From contig NZ_JAHNZO010000019.1 of assembly GCF_018998565.1 (NCBI RefSeq), positions 62,001 through 126,000 of the forward strand: 64,000 bases of DNA, read 5' to 3'. The notes below the pieces were generated by a model. The model was given only the letters and a program-made list of their open reading frames with translations, had not been told where the DNA came from and searched no databases. Shown here in pieces: positions 50,593 to 59,136 of the stretch. The position numbers and the translations under genes were made by a program. Position 1 is the stretch's first letter. The number at the start of each line of letters is the position of its first letter. This DNA is from Paenibacillus oleatilyticus (lineage in GTDB: Bacteria > Bacillota > Bacilli > Paenibacillales > NBRC-103111).

Positions 50593-51066
50593 TCACTCCG
50601 CAAATCGGTCCGCCACCGAGCTGGCGCCGAACGACATCGGCTTAATACGCGCTTCGTAGCCGACAGAGGTGACCCAGCCGCAAATTTCCTGGATCAGCAC
50701 CTTCGTCTCGCCCTGCTGGCCGATGTCGATGTGAATTTCCAGCGGCCACTGGGAAGTCAGATCGCTCATTCCGCTGCGGTTCAACAGCTCGACCAGCTCC
50801 AGGCTGAGCTCGGTTTCGCGGTATATGCGCGTGCGCAGGTCGAAGAGCGGGCGGCTGCTCCTTTTACGATAAAAAAAGCGGGCTCCCTTGCCGATCCGGT
50901 GAATGATGACGGCCGTGACGAGCGTCGTGCTGCGCCGGGTCGTATGGGAATCCGTTCCGATAACCAATTTATAGCTTGCTTCCTGATCTTCTTGGACAAA
51001 GTCGTGCAGGATTTTAACCATTTCCTCCAATGCAACGGAACCTCTAGTCGGGCTAAGGAACATCAT
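50593..51066 (-). CDS. YkuK/DUF458-family RNase H-like protein
   Basis: A 157-residue protein. YKLVIGTDSHTTRRSTTLVTAVIIHRIGKGARFFYR is the conserved start of the YkuK (DUF458) family, which is predicted to adopt an RNase H-like fold. The acidic residues GTDSH and a later IDIG could be metal ligands. No activity is established. The ATG ending at 51066 follows GGAGGGAG. It converges on the sugar isomerase operon through the palindrome-containing terminator. Confidence 0.88.
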   Translation of the reverse strand: MMFLSPTRGSVALEEMVKILHDFVQEDQEASYKLVIGTDSHTTRRSTTLVTAVIIHRIGKGARFFYRKRSSRPLFDLRTRIYRETELSLELVELLNRSGMSDLTSQWPLEIHIDIGQQGETKVLIQEICGWVTSVGYEARIKPMSFGASSVADRFAE

Positions 51067-51418
51067 CTGTCATCCAACTCCCTCCAAGATTGAAAATGAC
51101 CCCATAGCTATAGTTTACGCCAAAAATCGTTAAAATAGTTTAAATTTGCAGCGGATCGACTGGAATCGGAACTTGGAACTCAACGGGTAGTCAACAGAAA
51201 AGCAAAAGACCAAACGAGGTGCAAAAAGAGGATCGGTGTAATAGAGTAGAGCGTGCTAAACCCAAGTTGTTCGTAAAAGGAGCCAGGTCCTTTAAAAAGA
51301 GCCCAAGCCTTACGGCCCAGGCCAATGAAAAAAACATCCTCTTTTATTGTAAAGTAACGGGAGTTCAAATTCAAATCGTTAGACCATCGGTAAATTTTAA
51401 TAAAATTCTGAAAAATAA
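51067..51418. other. gene-free interval, AT-rich
   Basis: About 350 bases with no convincing gene. Open frames of 64-69 codons on both strands here have no good start site and no recognisable domain. It presumably holds the promoter of the YkuK-like gene near 51090-51130, but I see no clear -35/-10 pair. Confidence 0.5.
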
Positions 51419-51447
51419 TTCAAAATAGAGCGCTTTCATCATATAAT
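51419..51447 (+). promoter_or_regulatory. promoter of the 43-residue membrane peptide gene
   Basis: TTCAAA (51419-51424), a 17-bp spacer and consensus TATAAT (51442-51447), 47 bases before the start at 51494. Confidence 0.6.
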
Positions 51448-51493
51448 GGAATTAACCTGTCAGCGGCATCGCTGTAAAAGGAGGCTTGGCGCC

Positions 51494-51625
51494 ATGGAGG
51501 GAAGATTTTCCGTTGGACTCGTTATAGGAACGATGCTCAGTATACCGCTGTGGGTATCCGCTATCGGGTGGATGAGGCTCGCAGGTTCCGCTGTAGAATA
51601 TTTATTCCGGCATCATATCATCTAA
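51494..51625 (+). CDS. small hydrophobic peptide, 43 residues
   Basis: The frame starts MEGRFSVGLVIGTMLSIPLW and ends with EYLFRHHII. It consists of one hydrophobic helix with a short charged tail. Support: a consensus promoter 47 bases upstream, a strong AAAGGAGG site about 9 bases from the ATG, and a terminator-type hairpin (51701-51750) after the stop. I do not recognise a family. It could be a small membrane regulator. Confidence 0.55.
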   Translation: MEGRFSVGLVIGTMLSIPLWVSAIGWMRLAGSAVEYLFRHHII

Positions 51626-51700
51626 TGATCGGACAGAGTGTGTGAAGATAGCCCGGGGATCCGTTCCGGTCGTCTTGCTCCTCCGTTTGTCTATCGTCAT

Positions 51701-51752
51701 AAGACCGCACTTTCCGCAGGTGAAAGCTTCCGGAAGAACGCGGTCTTTTCTT
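51701..51752 (+). terminator. terminator after the 43-residue peptide gene
   Basis: AAGACCGC (51701-51708) pairs with GCGGTCTT (about 51740-51747), followed by a T-rich run. An inner GGAAG/CTTCC pairing extends the stem. Confidence 0.65.
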
Positions 51753-51852
51753 TGTTCTCCGCATAAGAGGAGCATGTTCCTTTTTGTCGAAAAAACAGGT
51801 AAAATAAAGGAAATACGCCTGTAATTCGTACGACAGGAAGGGGAGAGCACGT

Positions 51853-52362
51853 ATGAAAACGATGCCGTATCCGTTCAAGAAACCGGAATGGGGAATCAAG
51901 GCCAAAGCGGGGACGGCTTGCCTTTTTCTGCTGCTGACGCTTCCCTGGCCTGTCGCGCAAGCAGGTTTTATGGACCGGGTGAAAGACATTTACGACATGC
52001 CGGAGCAGATCGGACAGCTCCAGAATCAATATAACGAGACGAAGCAGGAGCTGGATCGAAACCGGGAGCAGCTTGAGACGACGTTGAAGCGCTCGGAGGA
52101 AGCTGCGGAACAATACAAAGCGATGGAGCAACGGCTGATGGAGGAAAATCGCGAGCTTCGCAGCCGCAACGAGCAGTTGGAGCAGCTGATCCGGCGTTTG
52201 GAAGAGGCGGAGGAGGCGAGTGCGCAGCGTACGAGACAAATTGTTCGGACGGCGCTGACGGGAGTGCTGCTTGTTGTGCTCTATTTTGTTCTGATGCGCG
52301 TGATTCGGCTGGCCGTATGGCGCCGGAACCGCAGCGCAAGCCACCGGGGAGGGAACGGATGA
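51853..52362 (+). CDS. membrane protein with extracytoplasmic coiled coil
   Basis: A 169-residue protein. It has a signal or membrane segment (about 19-37), a long coiled coil (about 45-130) rich in Glu/Gln/Arg with heptad-like QLQNQYNETKQELDRNREQL and MEENRELRSRNEQLEQLIRR, then a C-terminal membrane segment (about 137-158) and a basic tail. The ends are therefore both at the membrane with the coiled coil outside. No family is recognised. The ATG at 51853 follows GGAAGGGGAG. The AIM24-like gene overlaps its stop by 4 bases, so the two proteins are made together and may interact. Confidence 0.8.
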   Translation: MKTMPYPFKKPEWGIKAKAGTACLFLLLTLPWPVAQAGFMDRVKDIYDMPEQIGQLQNQYNETKQELDRNREQLETTLKRSEEAAEQYKAMEQRLMEENRELRSRNEQLEQLIRRLEEAEEASAQRTRQIVRTALTGVLLVVLYFVLMRVIRLAVWRRNRSASHRGGNG

Positions 52363-53060
52363 AGATTCATGTAGAAGAAGGAGCTGGAAGCGACGGACAG
52401 GCGGCAGCCGTGGAGCTTGCCGCCGGCGAAGCCGCCTTGGTGCTGCATCCGAAGCAGATCATTGCCTTTCAGGGCCGTTCCGGAAGCCGGGAGGACCGTC
52501 TATTGAATGTGGCCGGAGTTTATCGGAAGAAGCGTTGGATCGAGTCGCGTTTGACCGGCCCTGCCCGCTTTGTGCTGGGCGTTCCGGCAGGCTACAGTTT
52601 CCGGGCGATGGAACTGCCGGAGGATAGCAGCCTGCTGTTCGACATCCGGTATGTGCTGCTGTACAGCGAAGGGATGAAGCTGCAGAGCCGGTTCCAAAAA
52701 ATCAAACAAGCCGTTGTTACGCAGGACTGGATTCGGATGAAATTTTCCGGCGGCGGCACGCTCGGTCTGCTTAGCTGCGGCCCTCTGTGCGAGCTGACGA
52801 TCGATCCGTCGGAACCGGTCTATGTCGATATCGGCTGTCTCGTCGCATATCCGGAGGAAGCCAAGCTGCAGCTTTGCGTCTACGGTAACCCGCTTGCAAG
52901 CCAGCGCATGAACTACCATTGGGAAATTACCGGCTCGGGCAAGGTGCTTTTGCAGCCTTCCAGACCGAGATTCGGGCTGGCCGATCCTTTGCAGGGCGAT
53001 TCCTTGTTCAAACGGATTTTGAGAGAAGCGCTTCCGTTCGGCGGAGTCATTATAAAGTAA
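52359..53060 (+). CDS. AIM24-family protein
   Basis: A 233-residue protein of the AIM24 (TraT-like beta-helix/tryptophan RNA-binding-attenuator-like) family. Internal features are GEAALVLHPKQIIAFQGRSG, GPARFVLGVPAGY and EPVYVDIGCLVAYPEEAKL with a late RMNYHWEITGSGKVLLQPS, the usual C-terminal pattern. Function is unknown in bacteria. The ATG at 52359 overlaps the stop of the coiled-coil gene (ATGA) and has GGGGAGGGA upstream; the longer frame from 52317 is not used. Confidence 0.82.
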   Translation: MKIHVEEGAGSDGQAAAVELAAGEAALVLHPKQIIAFQGRSGSREDRLLNVAGVYRKKRWIESRLTGPARFVLGVPAGYSFRAMELPEDSSLLFDIRYVLLYSEGMKLQSRFQKIKQAVVTQDWIRMKFSGGGTLGLLSCGPLCELTIDPSEPVYVDIGCLVAYPEEAKLQLCVYGNPLASQRMNYHWEITGSGKVLLQPSRPRFGLADPLQGDSLFKRILREALPFGGVIIK

Positions 53061-53166
53061 AATTTATGAAAAAACATGAAAAAGCAGGAATTCCTTGTCC
53101 TCCGGTAGAAATGGTTTACTAGAAGATGAAATTTGACGAAAATTGCAAAGGGATGGGAGTGTGTGT

Positions 53167-55053
53167 ATGGAGTACCTGCACGGAACCTACAGTATCCCTC
53201 TTGTCTTGCTGTCCGTCTTTATTTCCATCTGTTCCTCGTATTGCGCACTGGATTTAAGTGAAAGGATGCCGAAGCTGTGCGGCCGTTCCAAATCGCTGTG
53301 GATGGTACTCGGGTCCGTCATCATGGGGCTCGGCATTTGGTCGATGCATTTTATCGGCATGCTGGCTTTACATCTTCCCGTCGACGTTCGCTATCATTCT
53401 CTTTATTTAGTTTTGTCCATTTTATTGCCGATAGGTGCTGCTTGGGCTCCGCTCTCTGCCATCTCCGGGGATGCGCCGACCCGGCGCCAGTCGCTGGCCG
53501 GCTTTCTATGGATGGGTCTTGCGATTGCAGGGATGCATTATACCGGGATGGCCGCGATGCAAATTCCCGGCATGATTACGTATAACCCGTATTGGATCGG
53601 CGTGTCGCTGCTCATTGCTTTCGGCGCTTCGTTCGTCGCTTTTCGCTGGGCGTTCGTTTACCGAAAAATACACGAAGGGAGACCGCCGTCGTTTTCGGCA
53701 AAATGCATAACGGCCGCTCTGCTTGGCTTCGCCATAGCAGGGATGCACTATAGCGGCATGCAAGCGGCCAATTTTCAAGTGAACGGAGCATTGAGGCATG
53801 GTGCAGGAGAAGCTCTTCAAGGCTTGGACGATATGCTTCTGGCATCATGGATCGGGGCGGCGGCACTTATCGTGCTTCTGCTCTTCGCTTTCAGCCAATT
53901 TCTGGAGCGAAGATTCGCGCAGCGGCTTGCGGATGGGAACAAGCAAAGATACGACTCTGTCTTCGAGCATAATCCCGACATGGTTTGTCTGTTCGATTTG
54001 AGCGGGCGGGTTCTTCGGGCCAATCCCGCAGCCGAGCGCATTAGCGGGTATTCCCGGGAGCATTTTGTCAGCCAGCCCTTCACCCGCTTTATGAACCGCC
54101 GGGACAGCATGAAGATCCGCGCCTGCTTCGCCGAGGTGCTGGAGGGGACGCCGCAGACGCTCGAATGCTCCATTCGCCACCGGGACGGCCGAACCGTGCA
54201 TTTGAGCACGACCATCGTGCCGATGATGGAGGACGGAAAGATCATCGATATCTACACGATCTCGAAGGACATCACCGTGCAGAAAAAAACGGAGCGGCAG
54301 CTGATCGAAGCGAAGCTGGAGGCCGAACGCGCAGCCCGGGTCAAAAGCGAATTTCTCGCCGTCATGAGTCACGAAGTCCGCACCCCCTTGAACGGGGTGA
54401 TCGGGATGAGCGAGCTTCTGCTTGAATCCGAGCTGAACGAGGAGCAGCGCGAGTACGTAAAGATTATCGGCAAAAGCGGCAAGGCGCTGCTGTCCGTCAT
54501 CAACGACGTGCTTGATTTTTCCAAGATCGAATCGGGCAAAGTGAATATAAAGAACGAGCCTTTTCATCTGGCGGAATGCCTGCAGGAGACGCTTCGTCTG
54601 TTCACGCCGCAAATCCAGCACCGCGCGCTTGAACTGAATGTGTACTCCGATTCCGCGGTACCCGAGTTTCTGATCGGAGACGAAGTCCGGCTCAAGCAAG
54701 TTTTGATCAATCTGATCGGGAATGCCGTCAAATTCACGGAACAGGGGGGGATTGAGGTCCGTATTCGGCAAGTATGCCGCAGGGGAGAGCAATTGGAGCT
54801 TGAGTTTGCGGTCCGGGATACCGGCATCGGCATCCCGGCAAAGGCGATTCCGGATTTATTCCAGCCATTCTATCAATTGGATGCTACAGCGCGCAAGCAC
54901 GGGGGCACCGGCCTCGGTCTGGCGATAAGCAAAAAACTGGTGGAGCTGATGGGCGGCAGCATACGGGCGGAATCTTCTCCGGGAAACGGAGCCGTCTTCG
55001 TGTTTACGATCCAGGTCCGCTGCACCGAAGATAAGATGGCCGTACGGCTTTAG
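53167..55053 (+). CDS. MHYT-PAS sensor histidine kinase
   Basis: A 628-residue membrane kinase. The N-terminal MHYT sensor (about 1-240) has seven membrane segments and the repeated motifs SMHFIGM, GMHYTGM and GMHYSGM, whose Met and His are thought to bind copper and sense a diatomic gas. A PAS domain follows (about 255-375), then HisKA with the phospho-acceptor His near residue 402 (MSHEVRTPLNG) and a HATPase domain with GNAVKFTE, DTGIGIP and GTGLGLAIS. No receiver domain follows and no response regulator is adjacent, so it is an orphan kinase. The ATG at 53167 follows GGGAGTG; a TTG at 53143 is in frame without a site. Confidence 0.92.
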   Translation: MEYLHGTYSIPLVLLSVFISICSSYCALDLSERMPKLCGRSKSLWMVLGSVIMGLGIWSMHFIGMLALHLPVDVRYHSLYLVLSILLPIGAAWAPLSAISGDAPTRRQSLAGFLWMGLAIAGMHYTGMAAMQIPGMITYNPYWIGVSLLIAFGASFVAFRWAFVYRKIHEGRPPSFSAKCITAALLGFAIAGMHYSGMQAANFQVNGALRHGAGEALQGLDDMLLASWIGAAALIVLLLFAFSQFLERRFAQRLADGNKQRYDSVFEHNPDMVCLFDLSGRVLRANPAAERISGYSREHFVSQPFTRFMNRRDSMKIRACFAEVLEGTPQTLECSIRHRDGRTVHLSTTIVPMMEDGKIIDIYTISKDITVQKKTERQLIEAKLEAERAARVKSEFLAVMSHEVRTPLNGVIGMSELLLESELNEEQREYVKIIGKSGKALLSVINDVLDFSKIESGKVNIKNEPFHLAECLQETLRLFTPQIQHRALELNVYSDSAVPEFLIGDEVRLKQVLINLIGNAVKFTEQGGIEVRIRQVCRRGEQLELEFAVRDTGIGIPAKAIPDLFQPFYQLDATARKHGGTGLGLAISKKLVELMGGSIRAESSPGNGAVFVFTIQVRCTEDKMAVRL

Positions 55054-55161
55054 CTGTTCGGCCCTTATTTTTTTGTCCGCCGTTGGACGGAAAAGCAACC
55101 TTTGTTTCTTTAGCTGCGTATTAATTATGGGTTTCTTCGTCAAGAGAAAGGATGAGAACTT

Positions 55162-56394
55162 ATGACCACTTCTTCACCGGGTATGGGCAATTTATTTCGC
55201 AACCGGTTCGTACAAGTCATCCTGCTGTCGGGTTTACTGCTGCAAATCGGCATTTGGGTGCGCAACTTTGCCATTTTGCTGTTTGTTGTCGATCAGACGA
55301 ACGGGGATTCGAACGCCGTTGCGATGATCTCAGTGGCTGAATTTGCGCCGATCTTTATTTTCTCGTTTATCGGAGGTACGTTCGCGGACCGCTGGAGGCC
55401 GAAGCGGACGATGGTCTGGTGCGATATTCTCAGTGCGGTATCCGTCTTTGCCGTGCTGCTGACTCTGGTATACGGCAGCTGGAAGGCCGTATTTTTCGCC
55501 ACACTGGTTTCTGCCATCCTCTCTCAGTTCTCGCAGCCTTCGGGGATGCGGCTGTTCAAGCTGCATGTGCCCGAGGCGCTCATTCAGGCGGGTATGTCGA
55601 TTTACCAGACGATGTTCGCGCTGTTCATGGTGCTGGGCCCGATTCTCGGCACATTCGTCTATCAGCGTTTCGGCATTGTGGTAGCTATCGCCATCATGGG
55701 CGTCGCTTTTCTGCTTTCCGCCCTGGTACTCGCCATGCTGCCGCCGGATACCGAAGAGGAGACGGCCAAGGAGCGCACTTCCATTCGTGAGGAAATGGCC
55801 GCCGGTTTCCGTTACGTGCTGTCCCGAAAGCTGCTGACCACGCTCGGTCTTTGCTTCATGATCGCCGGCTTCGCGATCGGGCTCATTCAACCGCTCGGCG
55901 TCTTCCTGGTCACGGAACGGCTCGGGCTGCATAAAGAAAATTTGCAGTGGCTGATGACCGCAAGCGGCGTAGCGATGATTGTGGGCGGCGGAATTGCCAT
56001 GGGGCTGTCGAAGAAATTCGCGCCCCAAGTGCTGCTCATGATCGGTATGGCGGTCAGCGCCGTAAGCGTTGCTCTTACGGGCTTTTCCACGGTGCTGTGG
56101 TTTACGCTGTTCGCACAGTTCCTCGCAGGCTTGGTACTGCCCTGTATTCAGATCGGCATTAACACACTTATTTTGCAAAATACGGACTCAGCGTTTGTCG
56201 GACGGGTGAATGGCATTTTGAACCCGATTTTTATGGGCTCGATGGTTGTGACGATGAGCTTGGCCGGCCAGCTGAAAGGGATGTTTTCGATCGTGGGGAT
56301 GTATGAAGCGTCGGCCGTTCTATTTGCTCTTGGCGTGCTGGTCATGCTTCCGGTCATGCGTATGCCGGCGAAGGCCGGGATGCCCGAAGGTTAA
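55162..56394 (+). CDS. MFS transporter
   Basis: A 410-residue protein with about twelve membrane segments. The A-motif region is GGTFADRWRPKRTM, between helices 2 and 3. The layout and the N-terminal NRFVQVILLSGLLLQIGIWVR resemble MFS_3/enterobactin-exporter-like proteins, so a drug or siderophore export role is possible. The ATG at 55162 follows AAAGGATGAG. It is monocistronic, although the following DUF457 gene starts 38 bases after its stop and could be co-transcribed. Confidence 0.92.
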   Translation: MTTSSPGMGNLFRNRFVQVILLSGLLLQIGIWVRNFAILLFVVDQTNGDSNAVAMISVAEFAPIFIFSFIGGTFADRWRPKRTMVWCDILSAVSVFAVLLTLVYGSWKAVFFATLVSAILSQFSQPSGMRLFKLHVPEALIQAGMSIYQTMFALFMVLGPILGTFVYQRFGIVVAIAIMGVAFLLSALVLAMLPPDTEEETAKERTSIREEMAAGFRYVLSRKLLTTLGLCFMIAGFAIGLIQPLGVFLVTERLGLHKENLQWLMTASGVAMIVGGGIAMGLSKKFAPQVLLMIGMAVSAVSVALTGFSTVLWFTLFAQFLAGLVLPCIQIGINTLILQNTDSAFVGRVNGILNPIFMGSMVVTMSLAGQLKGMFSIVGMYEASAVLFALGVLVMLPVMRMPAKAGMPEG

Positions 56395-56432
56395 ACGGGT
56401 AGCAGTAAAGCAACAGGGAAGAGGAGCAGACC

Positions 56433-57317
56433 GTGGATACCATTACGCATACGCTATTTGGCCTTACGTTGTACGGAGCCGTCGACAAACGCGACATGAC
56501 CCGGGCGGAAAAGCGGGCGCTGCTGTTTACGACCGTCGCAGGCTCGCAAATTCCCGATATCGATGTCATCTCCGCGTGGTGGGATACGGCGGGGCGCTAT
56601 CAAATGTGGCACCGCGGGCTGACCCATTCGGTCTTTCTGGTGCCGGTCTGGGCGGCGCTGCTTGCAGGCCTTTCGCTGCTCCTATGGAAAACCCGCGGCT
56701 GGAGCTTGTTTCTGATCGGTTGTCTCGCTGTCTTCATCCATGATACGAGCGATCTGTTCAACGCTTGGGGAACCGGTTATTTCGAGCCGATCTCGACGAT
56801 GCGCATTACGTTCGGAACGATTCCGATCGTCGACCTTGTCTTCTGGGCGCTTATGCTCGCCGGATGGCTCTGGGCCCGCTTCCGGAGATCGGACCGGGAT
56901 CGTTCGCCGCATCGTGTGTACCGCCTCGTGTGGCTGCTGATGGCGCTCTACGTCGGAGCGCAGTCCGCCCAAGGCTACACGCTGTACAAGCAAGCGTCCG
57001 AGCAGTATGAGCAGGTGGCGCTTTCCGCCGATTTCGTACCGGGAGTGTTTACGGTAATCGGCAAGCAAGGCGGCACGGTCGACCTGCTGAAGGGCTCGGT
57101 CTGGACCGGCGTCAAGCCGGCAGCGAAGCTTCAATCCCAAGAAAACGCGGATCTGGATCGTTTGTTTGCGGCCAACCCGAAAGCGAAGACGCTGTACGAA
57201 TGGTCTCCGTTCGTCGTGATCGTCGATGACGAGACCAGGCTTGGCCTGTATGACCCGCGCTTTTACCGGGGCGGACAATCGTTTTTATTCGAATTCATCG
57301 AGAAGCAAGGACTTTAG
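56433..57317 (+). CDS. DUF457/YdjM-like membrane-bound metal-dependent hydrolase
   Basis: A 294-residue membrane protein. DTITHTLFGLTLYG at the start, GSQIPDIDVIS, and MWHRGLTHSVFL carry the His and Asp residues of the YdjM/YfhP metal-dependent hydrolase family. Four or five membrane segments follow, then a soluble C-terminal domain (about 195-294). Bacillus YfhP is a relative of unclear function. The GTG at 56433 follows GAAGAGGAG. It converges on the SLH-CAP gene through a strong terminator. Confidence 0.88.
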   Translation: MDTITHTLFGLTLYGAVDKRDMTRAEKRALLFTTVAGSQIPDIDVISAWWDTAGRYQMWHRGLTHSVFLVPVWAALLAGLSLLLWKTRGWSLFLIGCLAVFIHDTSDLFNAWGTGYFEPISTMRITFGTIPIVDLVFWALMLAGWLWARFRRSDRDRSPHRVYRLVWLLMALYVGAQSAQGYTLYKQASEQYEQVALSADFVPGVFTVIGKQGGTVDLLKGSVWTGVKPAAKLQSQENADLDRLFAANPKAKTLYEWSPFVVIVDDETRLGLYDPRFYRGGQSFLFEFIEKQGL

Positions 57318-57331
57318 CCTCGCATTCATGC

Positions 57332-57376
57332 AAAAACGCCTCGTTCCGGCGATTCATTGCCGGGAACGGGGCGTTT
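57332..57376. terminator. bidirectional terminator
   Basis: AAAAACGCCTCGTTCCGGC (57332-57350) pairs with GCCGGGAACGGGGCGTTT (57359-57376) around an 8-base loop, with A and T runs. It sits between convergent genes. Confidence 0.85.
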
Positions 57377-57392
57377 GCTGTTTCAAACGGGG

Positions 57393-58865
57393 TTACGGAG
57401 TGTAAAAGTTTTGTGTGTAGTAGATGTGCATCGAGCCGCCAAAGCTGACGCCTACGCCAAGACGCTTGATGTTGCTCAGCAGGTTTTTGCGGTGGCCCTC
57501 CGAGTTCATCCAGCCGTGGTGCGCGAAAATGGCGCTGGCTTGTCCGGCGGCGATATTCTCGGCTGCCGCACGGTACGTAATGCCGTCCTGCTTCATCCGG
57601 TCGAACGGGCTGTGTCCGCTCGGATCGTTATGGTCGAAGTAGCCTTGGGCTCCCATATCCTGACTGTGTTTACGGGCCGTTTCCGCTGCTTTGTCATCCC
57701 AGACGAACGGCTGCATACCGAGCTTCACCCGGGTGGCGTTCGCAAGATCGAAGCTTTCCAGCTCGAACGAGCGTGCGAGCGCGTCGCTGCCTTCCGGGTA
57801 AAAGGAAGCAAACGCCTGCTCCGTCGGTTTCTCGATGACCTGCAAGCCCGTGACCATGTTGTCGCGATAAATATCGTAGAAAAAGGTGACATAAGCTCCG
57901 GCAATTTCGTATGTGCCATATTCGCCATTGCCGTAATTAATCATGAAGCGGGTATTTCCCTTCATAATATAAGAGACCGGACGGCCGTACTGCTTCTCGA
58001 CTTCGGCTTTGCCCGAGCCGTCGGCGATCCCGCGGTCCGTGCGCCAATTGGCTGACGGCGAATACAAGGCAACGACCTTGCCGCCGCTGACGCCGATTTG
58101 GGCATAATCTTTATAGTCCTGGTTGTAAATATACCATTGGAAGCCGTATTCGCTTGCGTCTTTGCGCGTCGGCTGCCCCAGCTTTTGCACGACCGCATCG
58201 GCGGAATCACCGATAGCTACGCCTTTGACGGAGACGACGGCTTGAGCTTGGGAGGCCGCCGGTATGTCCGATGCTTCCTTGGAAGAATCGGGGGCGGGAC
58301 GGAGCGTGGAAACGTTTTGCTTCAGATTGCGGATGAACTGAACCGCTTCCGCCCGCGACAGGCGATCTGCCGCTGCGTAGCCTTCGACGGTCGCAGACGT
58401 TTTCCCCCGGGACAGCCCTTTATCGAGCAAGTAGCGGATGGAATCGTTCAAATTGAGCGCTTGCTGCTGTGTGGCTGCGATCAGCCGGGCGACATGGCCG
58501 CGGTTGTAGGAATTCCGGTCCGTATTTTGAAGCAGCGGCCAATGGCGGGCGGCGGCATAGGAATAATAAGGCTCGTACCACGGCACACCGGAGTCGGGCG
58601 CAGGGACGGCATTGTCCGGGTAGGCGCGCAGCAGCATCGCGAGAAATTCCGGCTCGGAGACAACGGCATTCGGACGAAACGTTCCGTCCTCGTAACCGTT
58701 GACGATGCCGTTTTTCACCGCCCACGAGATCGTTTCGGCGCCCCAGTGACGGCTTGTATCGGTAAACGCGGAAGCGTCGGCGGCATGCGAAGGAATGGAA
58801 GCGGAAAAGACGGAAGCAAGGCTCAGGGCAATGGGCAGAGCATAAGTTAACCAACGTTTGTTCAA
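57393..58865 (-). CDS. SLH- and CAP-domain secreted protein
   Basis: A 490-residue protein: signal peptide (1-29), SLH region with one clear motif (about 32-90: HWGAETISWAVKNGIVNGYE then DGTFRPNAVVSEPEF) and two weaker ones (to about 195), a CAP-associated N-terminal domain (about 212-355) and a CAP/SCP domain (about 364-490) with ARKHSQDM, AAENIA and GWMNSEGHRKNLL. Bacillus YlbC-like proteins share the last two domains. It is held at the wall by SLH motifs; CAP function in bacteria is not settled. The TTG ending at 58865 follows AAAGGAG. A promoter at 58905-58933 and a cre-like operator at 58888-58901 precede it. Confidence 0.9.
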   Translation of the reverse strand: MNKRWLTYALPIALSLASVFSASIPSHAADASAFTDTSRHWGAETISWAVKNGIVNGYEDGTFRPNAVVSEPEFLAMLLRAYPDNAVPAPDSGVPWYEPYYSYAAARHWPLLQNTDRNSYNRGHVARLIAATQQQALNLNDSIRYLLDKGLSRGKTSATVEGYAAADRLSRAEAVQFIRNLKQNVSTLRPAPDSSKEASDIPAASQAQAVVSVKGVAIGDSADAVVQKLGQPTRKDASEYGFQWYIYNQDYKDYAQIGVSGGKVVALYSPSANWRTDRGIADGSGKAEVEKQYGRPVSYIMKGNTRFMINYGNGEYGTYEIAGAYVTFFYDIYRDNMVTGLQVIEKPTEQAFASFYPEGSDALARSFELESFDLANATRVKLGMQPFVWDDKAAETARKHSQDMGAQGYFDHNDPSGHSPFDRMKQDGITYRAAAENIAAGQASAIFAHHGWMNSEGHRKNLLSNIKRLGVGVSFGGSMHIYYTQNFYTP

Positions 58866-58887
58866 AGCGCATTCTCCTTTTGCCTAA

Positions 58888-58901
58888 TGGTATCGTTTCC
58901 A
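58888..58901. promoter_or_regulatory. cre-like operator at the SLH-CAP gene start
   Basis: TGGTATCGTTTCCA (TGGAAACGATACCA on the minus strand) is palindromic and matches the CcpA cre consensus at nearly every defined position. It overlaps the expected transcription start of the minus-strand promoter, where binding would repress. A LacI-family regulator other than CcpA is possible. Confidence 0.6.
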
Positions 58902-58904
58902 TTA

Positions 58905-58933
58905 ACTATATAAGCCGTTTCTTTCCTTGTCTA
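58905..58933 (-). promoter_or_regulatory. promoter of the SLH-CAP gene
   Basis: On the minus strand TAGACA (58928-58933), a 17-bp spacer and TATAGT (58905-58910). Confidence 0.55.
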
Positions 58934-59002
58934 TGTTAATCTTAACCAGCAAAGGCGGCACAAAGGGGGCGGAAGCCGGGCAAACAAAATAAAAAGTTGA
59001 AT

Positions 59003-59016
59003 TGAAAGCGCTTGCT
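59003..59016. promoter_or_regulatory. second, weaker cre-like site in the divergent region
   Basis: TGAAAGCGCTTGCT matches the cre consensus at 10 of the 12 positions counted, failing at the last two A/T and A positions. It lies between the SLH-CAP gene and the amino-acid ABC operon. Confidence 0.35.
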
Positions 59017-59136
59017 GTCAGGTGAAGCTTTGATTGCCCAGTCATAATTGGCGGCGAGCCCGCATACTTAATCTGAGACCGTAGGACAAAAAAAGCATCA
59101 TCCTTCAAAGCCGACATGCACAAAGGGGGTTGCGTC

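Noticed and set aside
51180-51428. Overlapping 64- and 69-codon frames on opposite strands
   Set aside because: Neither has a convincing ribosome site or recognisable domain, and they overlap each other almost completely.
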